Assembly (NCBI GenBank): GCA_033557685.1
Contig: JAWQRN010000211.1
Coordinates: forward strand, 1 to 34,095
DNA length: 34,095 nt
Direction: 5' to 3'
Origin: Sperchopsis tessellata
Taxonomy: Eukaryota > Arthropoda > Insecta > Coleoptera > Hydrophilidae
The notes beneath the pieces were generated by a model. It saw nothing but the letters and a program-made list of their open reading frames with translations. It ran no database searches and was not told the DNA's origin. Position 1 is the stretch's first letter. Every line of letters begins with the position of its first letter. This document shows positions 11,815 through 21,261 of the stretch, piece by piece. The translations under genes and the position numbers were made by a program.

Positions 11815-12050
11815 GGTGGAGGAACGGTTAAAAGGTATGCGTCCGACTCCAATAGGAGCAGTTTATAAACGGCATCTGTTCTCCATATTGTAATGGCTGA
11901 TATTAAACTTTAAAAACCGCAGTAAGGCAGCCTGATAAGATAGTGCCTCATTACTCCAAAAATGCCAGATTTTACAAACCCACGACCTGTATTCTATATA
12001 GGCCACTGTAAAGTCTGTTATTAGATCCAGTGTAAGAAGGCAAAGGATGA
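11815..12050 (+). mobile_element. Possible tRNA-derived SINE (weak)
   Basis: The segment starts GGTGGAGGAACGGTTAAAAGG, which resembles an A-box half of a tRNA with a long D arm. About 30 bases later comes GGAGCAGTTTATAAAC, which could be a decayed B box (GGTTCGAATCC). The rest is non-coding and less AT-rich than its surroundings. With no second copy in the window and a poor B box, this is only suggestive. Confidence 0.28.
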
Positions 12051-12143
12051 TAACAACGCGTAGATTCTAGATAGCTGCAAACAATATTAAATATATGCAC
12101 ATACAACTGCCGCGAATTATCAAGCGAATTAAAACTAATTTAG

Positions 12144-12780
12144 TTGGAAAATGGATTGGACAAGATTCGTTGTGATGTTATAGATCTGATCGAAATAAGA
12201 AGAATTAAGAAAAACTTATTCAACTGCGAAGTGGACATAAGTTATACTACCGTGGCACTAACAATGAATGAAATATCTTCAGGTTTTCCGGGAGATAACC
12301 GTGTGTTGGCTTTTGTTTTTGCCGATGTTTCGTCCACCGTTACAGGGGACAAAACGTCAGCAAAAGCAAAAGCCCACACAAGGTTATCTCCCGGAAAACC
12401 TGAAGATATTTACTGTGCCCGTGGAAGTCTACGTACTGAATGAATGAAATAGTTGGTGTCATGGTTCACAAAAGACTCAAAAACGGAATAGTCAAGTATG
12501 GGAGCATATTTGGAATAAAGATGTTTAGGGGTATAAATTCCAAATTCTTCACCAACAAGGGAACAATTCGAAGGAAATGGTACAAGTGTTTTATGGAGAG
12601 GAGACAGATCTTCATGATTATTGAAATGCACCTCTTAAGATCCTCCTAGAAGATTTTAATGTGGAAGAAATGCTACCAACAGAACGTGTTGTGGGTGTAT
12701 TCGGCATTGGAAGAAACAATAAACTAGACAAAAGACGTGTAGTATTTGCAGAATCAAGGACTAAGAAAACCTGAAACAAA
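12144..12780 (+). pseudogene. RTE-like apurinic endonuclease domain, interrupted
   Basis: Before the inserted foldback the frame reads LENGLDKIRCDVIDLIEIRR, the first core of the endonuclease (family pattern K-x-D-V-I-G-L-S-E-V-R). It resumes after it with VGVMVHKRLKNGIVKYGSI. Removing the 163-bp insertion and one copy of the 13-bp duplication joins the two halves in frame at NEI/VGVMV. Further on come ILEDFNVEE (the G-D-F-N metal-site region, altered), VVGVFGIGRNNKLDKRR and FAESR. The domain nicks target DNA to prime reverse transcription. TTG at 12144 is only where the open frame begins, not a real start; an in-frame TAG precedes it. Confidence 0.78.
12276..12438. mobile_element. Foldback (long hairpin) element with 13-bp target duplication
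   Basis: Left arm 12271-12335 and right arm 12347-12411 are inverted copies about 65 bp long with only a handful of mismatches, separated by an 11-bp loop (ACCGTTACAGG). Right of the hairpin is a unique end, ACTGTGCCCGTGGAAGTC followed by TACGTACTG. The direct repeat AATGAATGAAATA occurs at 12263-12275 and 12439-12451, exactly flanking the element; it is a perfect 13-bp target-site duplication. Length with the duplication suggests insertion by LINE-type machinery rather than a classical DNA transposase. The half copy at 6994-7066 shares the CAGTACG end. Confidence 0.85.
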
Positions 12781-13189
12781 TAATACCAATAATGTGTTTC
12801 ATATATTAACACATGGCCAGACTACGTAAGTGGAACTGCTAACGGTGAAAAGAAGAGGAACATTTTCGAGCAGACGGGGTTTTACTACAAAAGCAGCATA
12901 TAGAGGTAAAAGGTACACTAAGGCAAGAAGGCAGAAAATAGGATACATAAAAATTCCAAAGACTATAAAAAGCGAATAAAGACAAGACAAGAGACAAGAT
13001 ACAACTATGAAACAACACTCTGGGTGATACAGCAGTATAGGAGCTGTAAACACGTGAAGCAGAGACTTATGATTAGGAAGAAACAATTAATAGCCCTCAG
13101 ATCTAAAAACTGTCAAAAAGATGACGATTCTGAGAAGTGATTAGAATGTTTTACTAAGAATTATATCGAGATTAACATCTTTTTCGAAA

Positions 13190-13875
13190 AATAGTTCCAC
13201 TAATAGTACCCTCCGAAGTTGCTCATGCTCTAAAATCAATTCAGTGTAGAAAAGTACCAGGGGAAGACGGGATCATGGCTGACACATTAAAATCAAAAAA
13301 CAAGAGAAACCAGCGTCCTAAAATAATGCAAGAATTATTTTATTCCATAAAAAGGAAAAGACCTGAAAAATACGGTCCAATAAGTTTTAAAACTTATCGT
13401 TTATATGATCCTTTCCAAAAAAGTATTAGTTATCTTGCAGACCAACTCGATTCTTAGCAACCTAGAGAACATGGGGCTTTCATAAAATAATGAGTATAAC
13501 CTGTCACTGTGCTACGCTTTCATTTACAATGAAAAAGAATTCGATTCGATCCAAAAATCTGAAACTTTTATAGCAGAATGGCATCCCTTCTGCCCGCATG
13601 CAGCTAATTCAAATCATATATGAAACAGCTAAATCCGACGTTAAATTGAAACATGAAAGAATGGAAACCTTTGAAATTCATAAGGAGACACCATATCACC
13701 AAAGTTTGTCAGTACAACTATATGGTATATGATTTGGGAAATAGATTGGGGACACAAGATATATTTTAACAATTTGAAAATTGCAGATGATATTGTTATA
13801 TTTGTACACACTAGAGTTCCAAGAAAAATTATTGATCTGGATTCTGAAAGCAAAAATGTAGGCTTAGTAAAACGA
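13190..13875 (+). pseudogene. RTE-like reverse transcriptase domain relic
   Basis: Motifs in order: VPSEVAHALKSIQ then CRKVPGEDGIMADTLK (about 13200-13290), RKRPEKYGPISFKTYRL (about 13350-13405, family N-Y-R-P-I-S-L), LADQLDS followed by a stop and QPREHGAF (about 13430-13480, family Q-P-x-E-Q-A-G-F), YNEKEFDSIQ (about 13530-13555, first catalytic Asp), GDTISPKF (about 13685-13710), IADDIVIF (13780-13803, the F-A-D-D catalytic pair) and IDLDSESKNVGL (about 13830-13865). It copies element RNA into DNA at the target site. Frames change at least three times, so it is inactive. Confidence 0.85.
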
Positions 13876-14309
13876 TGTGTTAACTAAGAGTACATATAGA
13901 TGTATTTGAGCCAGCTTATAACGATGGATTGAAATATCTCAGGGTCTTAACTTTCGTTTTGCCTGTGATAAAGTATGTAATTGATACATGCACGTTGAAG
14001 GTTAACATATTCAAAAGCTACAAACAACGCTCAAAAATGTTGGGAGATATATGATGGGTAGAGAATTAATAATAAAAGGTGCTAGATTTGAAGACAGAAT
14101 AAGGACACGAATGTCATATATCAACAACTGTTGCATAATAGCAAATGACAACAAGTTTTCTTTTAACTAATAAATATTTAGCTGCTGGACTTGTTGAATT
14201 TTCTAATGCCGATTATGTTAGTAAAATATGGGTCGATATTACCAAAGTTGTAAGTAAGGTTTTGAATTCAGGTTTCCTCTAATAAACACCAATTAATGAT
14301 AAATAAGCT

Positions 14310-14720
14310 CAGTCATGGATTCCCAGTTCAATAATGAATCTCTGCAGATTTCGATTAATTTAATTTTGTTAATTGTTCTTATAACTTTTTTTGTGGATAA
14401 ATGTTATTTACTCCCGTTTCTGCAGTCCTACTAATAACCACTCCAAGAAACTTAGTGGAGTTTCATGATATCTCACTGGTGTTATCAAACTTGGTATGGC
14501 CATCTTTATAGCATTAAGCTTTTAAGTAATTAGAAACGAAGCATGATTCGCTACTTCTGTGCTCCTTCCAAGTAATATTTTGCAAGTTTTAACGTTCCTA
14601 GAATTATGGATGTCCTCCGGCGCACACTGGAGTAGGTCATGTATATACACCAAGAGGAACAAGGAGTCCAAAATTATCCTCTGGGGAACCCCCTCACAAC
14701 ATCTAAAGGTAAATTTATCC
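14310..14720 (-). pseudogene. LINE reverse transcriptase fragment (CR1/Jockey-like)
   Basis: On the minus strand CCEGVPQRIILDSLLLLG then VYIHDLLQCAPED (about 14625-14715) matches the G-V-P-Q-G-S-I-L-G-P-L-L-F-L-x-Y-I-N-D-L motif of non-LTR reverse transcriptases. RYHETPLSFLGVVISR (about 14430-14490) matches the later K-F-L-G-V-x-I-D segment. The A-D-D catalytic block between them is not recognisable. This is a short, much older fragment than the other LINEs and lies in the opposite direction to the RTE relic just before it. Confidence 0.62.
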
Positions 14721-14924
14721 CAGAACCAAACCGCACAGTCTGAGGCATTCCACGTATATGACTAAATCATAGCCAGAACCATCGCTCTTCTTACTACGTA
14801 GTTCCAAATAATGTAACGAAACTTGCATATAAAGAACACAAATAAACCGATTTAAATATACCTGAGGGGGGATGTGCCGTTCAATTAAAATAGAGCTAAA
14901 ACAAAAACTAAAATACGTCTTCAC

Positions 14925-15243
14925 AATGCTAGATTACAAGAAAGATAACGATCGTAGAATAACTTTATCAAAATTAGTCACAACGCGTTTCCAATGCTTG
15001 CTTTCTGTATGTCTGTGAAATGAAAATGAAATATGCACTTGTGTCATTCTGTATGATTTGAGTAACATGGCGAAATATAGAAGCATTGTGAAATACACAA
15101 GCATAAATACTGCAACTTTTTCATAAGTTCACATATACCATTTTGACAATTTTAAAGTGTAAGGGGCTAGTTTACAATGGCACTTCTTAAATTACGTAAC
15201 TTATTGAAAATAAATTTGAATATTTATAACATCAATATATTTA
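14925..15243. other. AT-rich spacer, nothing recognised
   Basis: No coding or repeat signal was identified on either strand. Confidence 0.4.
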
Positions 15244-15490
15244 GCTTTTTATATTGAATATATTAATCCGTCCAAATATTTCGCGTTTCTGCATAACTTC
15301 GTTCCCAGCAGCGAATAGAGTTCTTGTCGCTGAAATGGGTAGCAGTTCAAAATCCGTTCTGGACACTTCCAGGCAGTTCTACCCTATTCTGGGCGGCCTC
15401 AGCCAAGTATCGTTTCTTATAGCTTTTGTGGTGATGTTCAGTAATGAAAGTCTCGCAGTAGTTTCACACCAATTCTTTGCCCAAAAGGTA
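15244..15490 (-). pseudogene. Unrecognised open stretch, possible hAT dimerisation-domain trace
   Basis: The minus-strand frame reads WAKNWCETTARLSLLNITTK, NDTWLRPPRIG, one stop, then NCLEVSRTDFELLPISATR, TLFAAGNEVMQKREIFGRIN and finally NIFNIKS before a stop. The order ISAT...R-x-x-F-A-A-G-N...K-R-E...N-I-F-N-I recalls the C-terminal hAT dimerisation region (P-A-T-S-x-x-x-E-R-x-F-S-x-A-G...K-R...V-x-x-L-x-F-L). Spacing and the missing S-E segment make this uncertain. Base composition is clearly less AT-rich than the surroundings and about 75 codons hold a single stop, which favours a decayed coding region over chance. Confidence 0.28.
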
Positions 15491-15517
15491 ATAATTATTT
15501 TTCAAGAAGGTACTTAA

Positions 15518-16204
15518 ACTAAGTTGAAAACTGTGCTGATTTTAATCTAATATCTTTGTATTGCTCCTATCTTAATTCTTACTACTCAAAATTGTAAAAA
15601 CCTTAATAATTTATATGTACTGCATCTGTAAATGTTGGCATTAATCGATTAGCTAAACTGCTGAAATGACATTCTAAAAGAGTATCCAAGGTATGGTGCG
15701 GTGTGGCCACACAGCTGCCATATCATTGAATGTATTTAAGATATTTCAAATTTCGTCAAGTCAAATGTTATGTAAGACAATTTTGTAAAACTTGTATTTA
15801 TTATTGTATGTTTCTGATTGCTGAAGAACCATACTCCACGCTAGCTTAATTATCATTGGTCCAGGTTCTCAAAACTCACACCCACTCAAACCTGGTTGAA
15901 GGGTTGAATTTTAGGGTGCACTTATTTTCACAATTCTTCACAAACATTTTGATAAATATTTTTCACTGCGTCAGAATATATAAAGTACTTTCAAATTTAT
16001 GTAACCTTGACCAATAATAACTATGCAAGCTAGAAGAGCAGATTTTCGTGTTAAAAATCTTTAGCAATGAGGAATATTAAAATAGTTTTAAATGGTCCGA
16101 ATCACCTTATATATACTACTTGCCAAAAAATTACAACTACAAGAACTAGTGGAAATATTTTGATCTAATTCCTGTTTAAGAGAAGTTAATGATGTATGAA
16201 ATCG
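15518..16204. other. Spacer, no gene; one 12-bp palindrome
   Basis: No coding motif was found. GTGTGGCCACAC at 15701-15712 is a perfect palindrome. CCAGGTT and AACCTGG around 15863-15898 form a 7-bp inverted repeat. Neither has a context that supports a function. Confidence 0.4.
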
Positions 16205-16790
16205 GTTATTATCTCAAGATTGCGTATAACTTCTTGAGGTATGTTATTCCAAGCTACCTGGAACTAGCGCCCATAGCTCTTCTAGTATAATGGTCTATGA
16301 TCTAGGCGCTTAGATAGAAAGGGTATTTAATTTCCTTCTAGGTACCTAAAAGTGAAATAAACCACAAAAGATTATGCTCTATCCTTTTTGAAATTGATAT
16401 TGGGCTATTGTCGAATGTAATGCATGACATCAGGGTGCAGCACATCTTAGATTTAGCAGACAGCAGTCATATTTCTTCTAATAAAGGCCGCCATATATGA
16501 TAGTACTCAATACCAGAACACCAATTGTGCTATGGACCTGCCTTTCAATTATCAGATCAAAAGTCCCATTATTGGTCCAAGTTGGCGCTACCATCGTCCA
16601 CAATAATCTTACTGATGATGTTATCAGGTAAGTTAAAGACACTGTTTTGGCATTGAGATCAGTTTTTAAGTAGAATATTCCACTCTGCTTCTACCGCGTT
16701 TCCAGTTGATCATCATTTCTTTCTTTTCTTACGTATCTATCCTCCCTGGCAGTAGTGATTCTTGGCCTTTCACTCCCACTCCTACCTTGA
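16205..16790 (-). pseudogene. Tc1-like transposase relic
   Basis: Minus-strand pieces occur in family order. SERPRITTAREDRYVRKERN (about 16710-16770) is the second helix-turn-helix signature G-R-P-R-x-T-T-x-R-E-D-R. VLSYMAAFIRRNM (about 16475-16515) fits the region before the second catalytic Asp. NSPISISKRIEHNLLWF (about 16365-16420) fits S-P-D-L-N-P-I-E-H-x-W-D. VAWNNIPQEVIRNLE (about 16210-16260) is the C-terminal W-N-x-I-P-Q-x-x-I-R-x-L. The enzyme cuts and pastes the element at TA sites. The length between motifs is shorter than in an intact 340-residue protein, so there are internal deletions as well as stops. No terminal repeats were found. Confidence 0.78.
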
Positions 16791-17640
16791 TGTCTGGCCT
16801 CCTAGAATCAATGATGCCAACATCGCATAGCTGTCGCTCAATTTCTGTTAACCCGATTAGTAATTTCTTGAAAGGACAAATCCCTCTTGCGAATACCCAG
16901 AATTTGCACTCTTTTCTGTTCTCATTAGAGTGTAATTCCTACCAACTATAATTCTACGCATTTTTTGATACCTTGCAACTACATTAGCACAAAATGGTCG
17001 CTGCAGTGATAAATGATAAACAAAATAAAATACTTTACTTATATGTAGTGCTTTACTATAACATTGTTTTAATAGTTTACCATAGGAATTTGAGCATACA
17101 CAAAAACAGTAAACCATACGTCAATAAATAGTAATTTTTCATCTTATTTTTCTGGATTGATCTAAAGATTTTTTCAAGCTTTGTACTTATTCTTACACTG
17201 AAAATTAAATTAGTATCATTTACTTTAATATATTAGTCTTTTCTTTTGTTTTTGAAATTTTCGTTGAAAATCATTCGTACTTTTTAAACTTCAAGTGGTG
17301 ATTACGCCAGTTATTTTAGTAGTATATCATCGGCTTTTATAATAAGATGTTTATTTATTAAGAAGTAATAGACGTTACTCCGTAAAAAGCAAACACATGT
17401 GCCAACAGTCGGGGATAGTATATTGGTATTATGGGAAGTATTGATAAAATTGCTAAATTTACTCCATAATATTCTCATAGGGAATCAACACCCCTCTGGT
17501 CTCATCAAGAAATTATTGTTCTCGACTTCTGTCAAAATTCCTCCAATTGTCAACAATACTGACGGTAACAATGTTTTACTGGAACCTATCTAACCCAGGT
17601 ATATGAGCCTTACCTAAATTCATAACATATCACTACAGTT
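16791..17640. other. Spacer; possible upstream part of the Penelope relic
   Basis: No clear motif was seen. A 64-codon open frame at 17399-17593 (…VLWEVLIKLLNLLHNILIG…) lies directly upstream of the Penelope-like endonuclease on the same strand. It could be a decayed part of its reverse transcriptase or linker, but I see no diagnostic residue. Confidence 0.3.
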
Positions 17641-18100
17641 AACAGAATTATTTTCAGAATTTCATATAGTTATATTGCTAACAAACATTTAAGTGGAGAG
17701 GATACCTTATTCAGTCGACTAAAAGATAAAATACCTAAAAACCAACGTACTGGTCTAGTGTATTATCTAAAAGGTTTAGATTGAGACAAACAATACATTG
17801 GTCAGCCTAGTTAAAAGATCCGCTTATGTGTTATCTTACATAAATTATATGTACGGTGTAAGCCTAACGCTACTGCGCTGAGTATACATGTGGAAATACA
17901 TCATACACGATTGACTACCAAAAATTGAAGATACTAATCACTGATAATCATCAACATAAACGTGGGTTTCTTGAAATGTGTCACATACTGAGGGAAAGAA
18001 TACACTAAATTTTAAGAAAGATGTCGAGGGACTTAGTGCAATATATACTTACCAAATTCACCAAAAAATACCAGAATACTTACCACGTCCTCCCGAGAAC
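17641..18100 (+). pseudogene. Penelope-like element, GIY-YIG endonuclease relic
   Basis: One plus frame reads LFSRLKDKIPKNQRTGLVYY, LKGLD, stop (TGA, where family members have Cys), DKQYIGQPS, stop, KIRLCVILHK and TALSIHVEIHHTRL. After one frame change it reads KRGFLEMCHILRERIH and KMSRDLVQYI. This is the GIY-YIG domain order of Penelope-like retroelements: V-Y-Y as the GIY strand, Q-Y-I-G-Q at 17791-17805 as the YIG strand, then an R-L helix, H, and the catalytic Glu in L-E-M followed by H-I. The domain nicks DNA for target-primed integration. Upstream reverse transcriptase motifs were not found, so the copy is truncated or too old there. Confidence 0.85.
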
Positions 18101-19268
18101 AATAACAATTCGAATAACGATGGTTCTTAGCTTCCGTTACTGTGTTTGTTTTCCTATGACTGTACAACAGAACTATTTCTTTGTCTGCACTTTCTTACCT
18201 GCTGAATAATCCACACTCAATCTGCGCAGTACCTACGACCTTCCATCAATCACACGACGTGTTACTATCGGTTGTCTAGTAGTTCCGTTTTGTTTAAAAA
18301 CAAACAAAAAAGTATTGGCTCTCTTTCACTGATATACATAAACACATATTTTACTGTATTTTAATTTCTTGTACATATTCGACCTCAATTATGCTGAACT
18401 TACGTAAGTTGTTTCTCTCTGTAACTCTTTTTAACTTGGTTTCCATTTTTAGATCGTATAGACCAAACCTGTCATTTGTTGCAACTCTGAAATCTTTTAG
18501 ACATACAAGTAGTGTCGCTTTTTTCCTCTTCTCTTTATATGCAGTTTTTGCTTCCTTCAGTCATGCTACTGCCCTCTGGTTATGTTTAAAAAAATGTTGG
18601 ATCAATTTCTTTAAGATGCTTCACATGCTTCGTTCCAGTGAGATCGTCGAACTATTTCACGTCATGTCAAAATGACATAATCTTCCTTTTCTTTAGACTC
18701 TGTGTCCTAAGCATACACAGCTCCCATGTGGCCTCTGCTTCAACTCAAAATCTGACAGTGTCTAGACACCACGTTAGTTGGTATGTATTTATTTCTTATA
18801 TTTTATTTGTTTTTCTACTCAGCTTCCTGTAAAATAGATTTTCACATTGTTCACATAGATCCTACACAAGCACCACACTATTATTGAGATGGACCTTTTC
18901 AACCTTCTACGAAGTTACACTTGCCTATTGCATGTTCTGTTCTCTTAGTTTCTAATAACACAAAACTTTTTATTTTGTGGTATATTTGAATTTTGAAACT
19001 TTAAAATTTTAAATGTGGATATGGAATATTTACAACACTGCTTTCTAAGAACGTTATTCGTCTCATTCTTCATGTAAGTTGCGTTGCAATAACCGACCTT
19101 TTATTTTCACTAAACATTAAGACAATGTTAGCCCGTTCTCTTGGTGTATATTTATCCATAATTAAATTTACTCGTCTGCTCTACATCATCTTCAAAACCA
19201 AACTGACATTTACGTCAAAATAACAAAAGGCGCCAAAACAAAATGGTATCGTGACATTTGCCGCACGT
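18101..19268. other. AT-rich spacer, nothing recognised
   Basis: Open frames at 18391-18675 and 18638-18832 encode F/L/S-rich peptides without motifs. They look like chance translations. Confidence 0.4.
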
Positions 19269-19320
<52 letters not shown>

Positions 19321-19322
19321 CA
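19269..19322. repeat. (TA)n microsatellite
   Basis: An almost pure TA dinucleotide run of about 54 bp has one T insertion near its right end (TATTTATATATA). Confidence 0.95.
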
Positions 19323-20056
19323 TAGTCTTTAGTAAAACTATCACATCGATGTAGGTAAGGGAAATGAAATCGTATTTCTAGTAAAAACATTTGCTTTGCC
19401 CTGTACCTTAATAACGGAAAAGGGTTTCGTTTGACAGATTTTCTCCATTAACTTGCTTGAGGAATCCCTCATGAAGTACTACATTTCTTATGAAATACCC
19501 TACATTATTTTGGGTTATCTGGTATATTTACATCTACTAATACTAACTGTACAGGCGCGTTTGCTGCTCATCTGATTTACCCATCTACTACATTCCTGAG
19601 TTCATAAATGATCGTTTTATGCTCGATATAAATTCCGAAATTTTCGAAACAGAAGTCCCATAGGAGTATCCATCGAATGTAGTCAGATTACTAAAATTAG
19701 TTAATTACTATTTATTTTAATCCAATTTGTAACTGTTAATTAGCATATTCAAAATGTGATCCTGTGGTTATAAATTTTACATTGTTGTTGTTGTGATTTG
19801 TTAGTAGAATTATTATTAAAACATATAGTGATTTACATACACTGACAAAGGCTCATATGTTGATAGTAATTAACAAAACATATTCCTTCACATAGCTTGT
19901 GGTGTTTAATTTGTTAATTATAATGTATAAAGTATAGCTTTTGGGATGTTTTCGAGGTAAAAATTACCTTTGATTTGTTGACCTATTTGATTAACGCATG
20001 TTTATAAAACTTGCAAATAGTTGAAATTTTAAAGCTTGTAATGGTTCTGTAAATTA
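19323..20056. other. AT-rich spacer, nothing recognised
   Basis: No coding motif or repeat was seen between the TA microsatellite and the start of the nested element stack. Confidence 0.4.
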
Positions 20057-20195
20057 AAGCACACATGAAAATACCGCACAGAAAAATGCGCACACGAATA
20101 AAATACATCCAGAAAAATATCCATAAAGAAAAATGCGCACAGAGAAAAATGCACCCAGAGAAAAATACAAAGAAAAATTCGCACAAGAAAAATGA
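20057..20195 (+). repeat. Left terminal array of ~16-bp repeats
   Basis: About eight imperfect units of GCGCACAGAGAAAAAT lie in a row, with variants such as GCACCCAGAGAAAAAT and ATCCATAAAGAAAAAT. They also produce the odd periodic C/F-rich minus-strand translations here, which are not genes. Confidence 0.8.
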
Positions 20196-20420
20196 TGCCA
20201 ATAAATATTCTCATATTTAAAGTACTCTAATATTTTTCTGTTCAGTTCATTTTTAAAAAAATAATATTTCTAGTGATTGGACTCTGACATGTCGTAAGGT
20301 ATGGTAACATTTACTTTCATTAATATCTTACGAATACCTGTAATGTATGTTTCAGGCTTTACAGGATGATTAACTATAAAAAGAATTTCAAAATAGCAAC
20401 CATTATTTAAAACATGAAGT

Positions 20421-20880
20421 TTATATCTTTTTCTTTTGTAGGCAGTTTGAAACAGCGTTATTTGTGTACAAGTTTAATTCATACATTTCTCCCCTAATCT
20501 TATTTTTAAAAGTTTCAATACACCGATTAAAATTATTAACTTTGTACTTTAAGAATCTCCATAAAAATGCATCCAAAGGTGTTATATCGGGGCTGTTTGT
20601 TGGCCATGGAATGGGTTCGCCATTACCAATCCAAACATATTGACAATTTAAATGCTCGCAAACCTCCAAAACATCATATGGGATCGCTCCGTCATGTTGC
20701 CAAATTATGTTATGCAGCTCCTCAACAGAAAATTGTTGATCCAAAAGCTGTCCTACCTCTGGAAGAATCTTTTTTAGATATGTTTCCCGTGTAAATTTAT
20801 AATCAAAAAATATAGTCCCTATAATTTTATTCAAGAAAATACTACACCAAACTTTAGTAGATGAATTTGCGGAAAAACAT
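20421..20880 (-). pseudogene. Tc1/mariner-superfamily transposase, C-terminal catalytic part
   Basis: The frame reads VWCSIFLNKIIGTIFFDYKF, TRETYLKKILPEV, LHNIIWQHDGAIPYDV, LNCQYVWIGNGEPIPWPTNS and PDITPLDAFLWRFLKYKV. W-Q-H-D-G carries the second catalytic Asp and S-P-D-I-T-P-L-D the third. The R/C-x-W-I-G-x-G-x-P-I-x-W-P segment between them is diagnostic of an insect-rich group whose N-terminus carries the helix-turn-helix called DUF4817. The usual H after D-G-A-x-P is replaced by Y. The catalytic Asp of H-D-G and the final Asp are 39 residues apart, longer than the 34 of classical mariner. The frame is open for 137 codons from 20834, so decay is mild, but the region with the first catalytic Asp is missing. 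Confidence 0.85.
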
Positions 20881-20960
20881 AAAAATTAATTTATTTTTAG
20901 TCCTTATAAGAGAAAATTATATCATAGTTACCTTAAAACTGAATCAAAATATCAAGATCT

Positions 20961-21185
20961 TTAATTCTCGTTTGCTCTAGTGCTACATCGTTTTCTTTTC
21001 AGAATGTTAATATCTCTCAGACTGTTAGTATATCTCAAATTTCTATAAGTATTCAAAACTCTATTTTTACTGGGAGCTGGGCGATTTAGATATAATGATA
21101 TCTTTCTTCTTACAGCTGTGATATTGTAATTGTTTTTTAAATAAAGGGAAACTATTTCAAACTTTTCGGATTCTATGTAAACCAT
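20961..21185 (-). pseudogene. Transposase N-terminal helix-turn-helix (DUF4817-like)
   Basis: MVYIESEKFEIVSLYLKNNY, ITAVRRKISLYLNR, PAPSKNRVLNTYRNLRYTNS then LRD fits the DNA-binding N-terminus that goes with this transposase group (E-x-x-x-I-V-x-x-Y...A-x-R-x-x...R-x-P-x-x-x-x-I...G-S). It would bind the terminal repeats. The ATG at 21183-21185 is a plausible real start. Only about 80 bp separate it from the catalytic fragment, where some 400-450 bp would be expected, so an internal deletion removed the first catalytic Asp. The SINE lies just upstream of this start. Confidence 0.65.
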
Positions 21186-21261
21186 TTTGATGAAATAATA
21201 CTAACAAATGTCAAATAACAACAATGGCAAAACTATACTGCAATTATGTTAGTAACAAGCT

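Larger units (their letters stand above)
12111..14130 (+). mobile_element. RTE-like LINE relic (endonuclease + reverse transcriptase)
   Basis: Endonuclease, linker and reverse transcriptase motifs occur in the right order on the plus strand over 2 kb, all broken by stops and shifts. Beyond the catalytic core, TTLKNVGRYMMGREL and DRIRTRM (about 14020-14120) match the thumb-side region where family members read R-x-M-x-R-x-x-x-G-x-x-L-x-D-R-I-R. The typical C-terminal W-x-x-L-x-E-A-Y-V-Q block (seen in the other copy at 2-154) is missing, so the 3' end is truncated. A foldback element (12276-12438) has inserted in the endonuclease part. Confidence 0.85.

Noticed and set aside
12325..12365. Minus strand of the foldback loop: CTGACG...GTCC...GGAC-GAAAC resembling a hammerhead
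   Set aside because: CTGANGA is broken (CTGACGTTTTGTCC), and the pairing is fully explained by the long hairpin arms.
12144..12443. 99-codon plus-strand open frame as a gene
   Set aside because: It is a chimera of the LINE endonuclease and the inserted foldback; the second half simply reads through the hairpin.
19983..20214. Two overlapping minus-strand frames rich in F, C and H
   Set aside because: Periodic peptides produced by the ~16-bp tandem repeat, not genes.
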